From: 13-2-20CM-66-19 sp963824395
GTDB taxonomy: Bacteria > Pseudomonadota > Gammaproteobacteria > Steroidobacterales > Steroidobacteraceae
Length of the DNA stretch: 64,000 nt
Reading direction: 5' to 3'
NCBI GenBank assembly: GCA_963824395.1
Contig: CAWGPF010000004.1
Coordinates: 62,001-126,000 of the forward strand
Shown: piece after piece, positions 61,638 through 64,000 of the stretch
Numbering within the stretch: the stretch's first letter is position 1
Layout: each line of letters begins with the position of its first letter
Notes under the pieces: generated by a model
Databases searched by the model: none
Told to the model about the DNA's origin: nothing
Seen by the model: the letters and a program-made list of their open reading frames with translations, nothing else
Made by a program: the position numbers and the translations under genes

Positions 61638-62792
61638 ATGAAGGCGGGGCAGAGGATTCGCGGCGTACCGCGCGCGGCTTGCTGGGGCGTGCTCGCGTGC
61701 GCCGGGCTCGCACTCGCCGGCTGCGGTCGAAGTGAGCGCGAGCTCACCGGCAAGGTGGATGCGCTGATGCAGGCCTACCAGGGCGAGGTGCCCGGGGCCG
61801 CGGTGCTGGTGCTGAGCGACGGCACGCCCCTCATCCGCCGCGCCTACGGGCTCGCCGATCTTGCGCCGCGCACGCCCGCCACCCCGGCCACCAACTACCG
61901 CCTCGCCTCCATGACCAAGGAGTTCACGGCCGCCGCGGTGCTGCTGCTCGCCCAGGAGGGACGGCTGTCGCTTGATGACGTCCTCACGCGCTGGCTGCCG
62001 CACCTGCCGCCGGTGGCCGACGCCATCACCATCCGCGAGCTGCTGAATCACACCTCCGGCGTCCTCGACTACGAGGAGCTGATGCCGAAGGACACGCAGG
62101 TGCCGCTGCACGACATCGACGTGCTGCACCTGCTGGAGGGGCAGAACCGCACCTATTTTCCCCCGGGCAGTGCCTACCGCTACAGCGACAGCGGCTACGC
62201 GCTGCTCGCCCTCATCGTCGCGCGCGTCTCGGGCGGGGACTTCGCAAGCTTCCTGCGCCAGCGCATCTTCCTGCCGCTCGGTATGCGCCAAACGGTCGCG
62301 TACCAGGCCGGCGTCTCGAGCGTCGCCGCGCGCGCCTACGGCTACAGTCTCGAGGGCGGCGCCTGGGTGCGCACCGACCAGAGCCTCACGAGCGCGGTGC
62401 TCGGGGACGGCGGGGTGTACTCCTCCATCGAGGACCTCGCCCGCTGGGATGCGGCGCTCTACGGCGCGCAGCTTCTCAAGCCCGAGTGGCTGCGGCTGGC
62501 CTTCAGCGGCCAGGTCGCCACCGATGACCCGAACGTGCGCTACGGCTTCGGCTGGCGGGTAACCGGGGACACGGTATGGCATTCCGGGGAGACGCTCGGC
62601 TTTCGCAACGTGATCGTGCGCTGGCCGCAGCGGCACTTCACCGTCGTGATCCTCACCAACCGCAACGACCCGGCGCCCTATACGCTCGCGCTCTCGATCG
62701 CGACGCTGTTCTTCCCCGACGCTGCGCGCGTGCGGGCCTCTGAGGTGGTGGTGGGTCCGGATCCGGGCGCGCGGCCGCTGCCGAAAACCTGA
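61638..62792 (+). CDS. Class C beta-lactamase-like serine hydrolase lipoprotein
   Basis: The 384-residue protein has a lipoprotein signal with LAGC (Cys29). The serine hydrolase motifs are SMTK (Ser91, Lys94), YSDSGY in place of the usual YxN, and HSGETLG near the C-terminus. This is the penicillin-binding-protein/class C beta-lactamase fold used by many esterases and D-aminopeptidases. Asp in place of Asn in the second motif is often seen in non-lactamase members, so antibiotic resistance should not be assumed. Confidence 0.9.
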   Translation: MKAGQRIRGVPRAACWGVLACAGLALAGCGRSERELTGKVDALMQAYQGEVPGAAVLVLSDGTPLIRRAYGLADLAPRTPATPATNYRLASMTKEFTAAAVLLLAQEGRLSLDDVLTRWLPHLPPVADAITIRELLNHTSGVLDYEELMPKDTQVPLHDIDVLHLLEGQNRTYFPPGSAYRYSDSGYALLALIVARVSGGDFASFLRQRIFLPLGMRQTVAYQAGVSSVAARAYGYSLEGGAWVRTDQSLTSAVLGDGGVYSSIEDLARWDAALYGAQLLKPEWLRLAFSGQVATDDPNVRYGFGWRVTGDTVWHSGETLGFRNVIVRWPQRHFTVVILTNRNDPAPYTLALSIATLFFPDAARVRASEVVVGPDPGARPLPKT

Positions 62793-62810
62793 ACGAGGCA
62801 GGAGAAGCCC

Positions 62811-63008
62811 ATGAGCGAACCGCATCCGTTTGCTTCCGAGTGCCCGCACTGCGCCCATGAGCGCATGCAGTTTGCCTACGCGCGCGATGAGCTCGTGCAG
62901 CTGCTGCGTGCCGGGGCCGACATCGAGGCGCAGTGCCGCAACTGCGATGAGACCTGGTCGGTGTCGGTCGAGGAGCGCGCGGACCTCTCGCGCGCCCTCA
63001 GGGCCTAG
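62811..63008 (+). CDS. Small zinc-ribbon-like protein
   Basis: The 65-residue protein has two Cys pairs, CPHC (residues 11-14) and CRNC (42-45), about 28 residues apart, with ARDELVQLLRAGADIEAQ between them and WSVSVEE after. This fits a small zinc ribbon. The family is not recognised. AGGAG lies nine bases before the ATG. It overlaps the convergent last gene by 11 bases and follows the serine hydrolase by 18. Confidence 0.75.
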   Translation: MSEPHPFASECPHCAHERMQFAYARDELVQLLRAGADIEAQCRNCDETWSVSVEERADLSRALRA

Positions 63009-64000
63009 GGGTGTGCCGCGTGGCGCGCGCCCGGCCCACGAAGTAGCCGGCCGCGAAGGGCAGGCCGGAGAGCACCAGCACGAGGAGGATCACGAGCGCC
63101 GTCGCCTCGCGCAGCAGCGCCCGCACCTGCACTCCGGAGGAAGCCACCACTTCCTTTGCCAGTCCGCTGGCATCAAGCGCCAGCGCCTTACGCTCCTCGT
63201 CCGCGGCGGTGAGTACCGCAGCGCGCTCGCTGCTCAGGGTGGCCGAGAGCGCCAGGCGCTCGGCGCGCACCGTCTGCAGCGTCGCGGCCGAGGAGGCGTC
63301 GAGGCGGCTGATCACCTCGAGGAGGCTGCGGCGCACGTCCCCGACCGCATCGTGCATGAGCTCCGGGGCGTTCTCCGCCGCCATCGACATGCGCTCGAGG
63401 CGCTCATCGAGGCGCTGCAGCGCCCCCTTAAGATCGCTGCTCGAGACGCCGGCGTCGGCGAGCGCGAGCTGGGTGCGCCACATGCTCTCCGAGGGCAGCG
63501 TCTCAGTCAGGACCTGCACCCGGTCGGAGGTGTCGGCGAGGGCCTCCGGGATGGTGCCGAGGGAGTCCACCAGCGGGGCGTCGGCGCCGCCTTTCTGCAC
63601 CCACAGCTGCACCACCGAGGGGCGCACGAACTTCAGGTTCGCGAACGGATATTCGCGCGTGTAGTTGCTGACGAACTCCTGGAAGGCCTGGAACTCCTTG
63701 GGTTTCAGCAGCTGGCGCGCCATCGCCTGGGCGGCATCGGCATATTCCGTGGCGACGTTCAGCGCCCGCGGCTGCTCGGGGCCGAACAGCTGCGCCCCGG
63801 GCGCCCCGGGACTGAAGAACAGCTTCATGTCGAGCGTGAAGGTCCAGGTGTCGAGCAACGCCATGAGAGGGGCGAGCTGCAGCGCTGCCCGCTCGCTCTG
63901 CACCGTGGCGATCAGCTTCCAGCGCAGCGCGGCGCGCTCGATCGGGGTACCCGGGTGGGCGGCGCCGATGTCATCCGCGCAGCTCTCCACCGAAGCGATG
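62998..64000 (-). CDS. Coiled-coil protein with C-terminal membrane helix (partial, N-terminus outside window)
   Basis: At least 330 residues are visible, and the frame remains open to the window edge, so the start is probably outside; GTG at 63990 is only a formal start. The N-terminal part has LLKPKEFQAFQEFVSNYTRE and FVRPSVVQLWVQ. A coiled coil runs from about residue 185 to 285 (LQRLDERLERMSMAAENA and similar). A membrane helix (ALVILLVLVLSGLPFAAGYFVG) precedes a basic tail. The family is not recognised. It may be a tethered envelope or signalling protein. Confidence 0.7.
   Translation of the reverse strand, partial: IASVESCADDIGAAHPGTPIERAALRWKLIATVQSERAALQLAPLMALLDTWTFTLDMKLFFSPGAPGAQLFGPEQPRALNVATEYADAAQAMARQLLKPKEFQAFQEFVSNYTREYPFANLKFVRPSVVQLWVQKGGADAPLVDSLGTIPEALADTSDRVQVLTETLPSESMWRTQLALADAGVSSSDLKGALQRLDERLERMSMAAENAPELMHDAVGDVRRSLLEVISRLDASSAATLQTVRAERLALSATLSSERAAVLTAADEERKALALDASGLAKEVVASSGVQVRALLREATALVILLVLVLSGLPFAAGYFVGRARATRHTPRP

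Noticed and set aside
61638..62792. Class C beta-lactamase fold considered as an antibiotic resistance gene
   Set aside because: The second motif is YSD and not YxN, it is a lipoprotein, and no AmpR-like regulator is present.

Overview
The window is a GC-rich, densely coded stretch of a bacterial chromosome. Its core gene order is that of a gammaproteobacterium. It carries a yciO-trpS-scpA-scpB-rluB block, an mtaD-like-ubiG-yciK block next to gyrA, a serC-pheA-aroA-cmk-rpsA-ihfB block, and lapB. Similar blocks are known in Pseudomonas and its relatives. The sigma-54/ABC locus and gene style suggest a deep-branching Xanthomonadales/Nevskiales/Steroidobacterales-like lineage, but that placement is inference. 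No tRNA, rRNA, prophage, CRISPR array or intact insertion sequence was seen.

Layout. 1-7,885 holds a partial parvulin lipoprotein, bolA, yciB, a YciO-type protein, trpS, the condensin partners scpA and scpB, an rluB homologue, yciK and a squalene/phytoene synthase-like protein. 7,869-11,196 (minus strand) holds rmuC, ubiG and an mtaD-like amidohydrolase. 11,357-21,645 (plus strand) holds gyrA, serC, a phosphoglycerate dehydrogenase, pheA, aroA, cmk, rpsA and ihfB. lapB and galU follow. 23,910-31,337 (minus strand) is one six-gene operon: periplasmic adaptor, ABC ATPase, two FtsX/MacB-like permeases, an NtrC-type regulator and its histidine kinase. A near-consensus sigma-54 promoter and clustered GCGGACACC repeats lie just upstream. 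31,583-37,317 has a DUF2934 protein, ApbE, a three-repeat secreted protein, a SorAB-like sulfite dehydrogenase, a YpfJ-type zinc peptidase and a metallo-beta-lactamase-fold protein. 37,494-42,293 is a run of oxidoreductases with a DsbA-fold isomerase and an exported DUF711 protein. 42,358-64,000 is accessory: a GFA protein, an LprI/MliC lysozyme inhibitor, lipoproteins, an IS630 remnant, a di-haem oxidoreductase, an acyl-CoA synthetase, an M20 hydrolase, a PYROXD2-like flavoprotein, a GGDEF-EAL protein, a GST, a cupin, an aldolase-MFS pair, a class C beta-lactamase-like lipoprotein and a coiled-coil membrane protein cut by the window edge.

Two themes stand out. First, several homologues keep their fold and their conserved chromosomal position but lack catalytic residues: the RluB homologue, the mtaD-like amidohydrolase, the phytoene synthase-like protein and the M20 hydrolase. 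Second, the ABC export operon looks like a self-contained sigma-54 circuit: enhancer repeats, a -24/-12 promoter, and its own activator and sensor encoded at the end of the transcript. The predicted transcription start falls almost on the first start codon.
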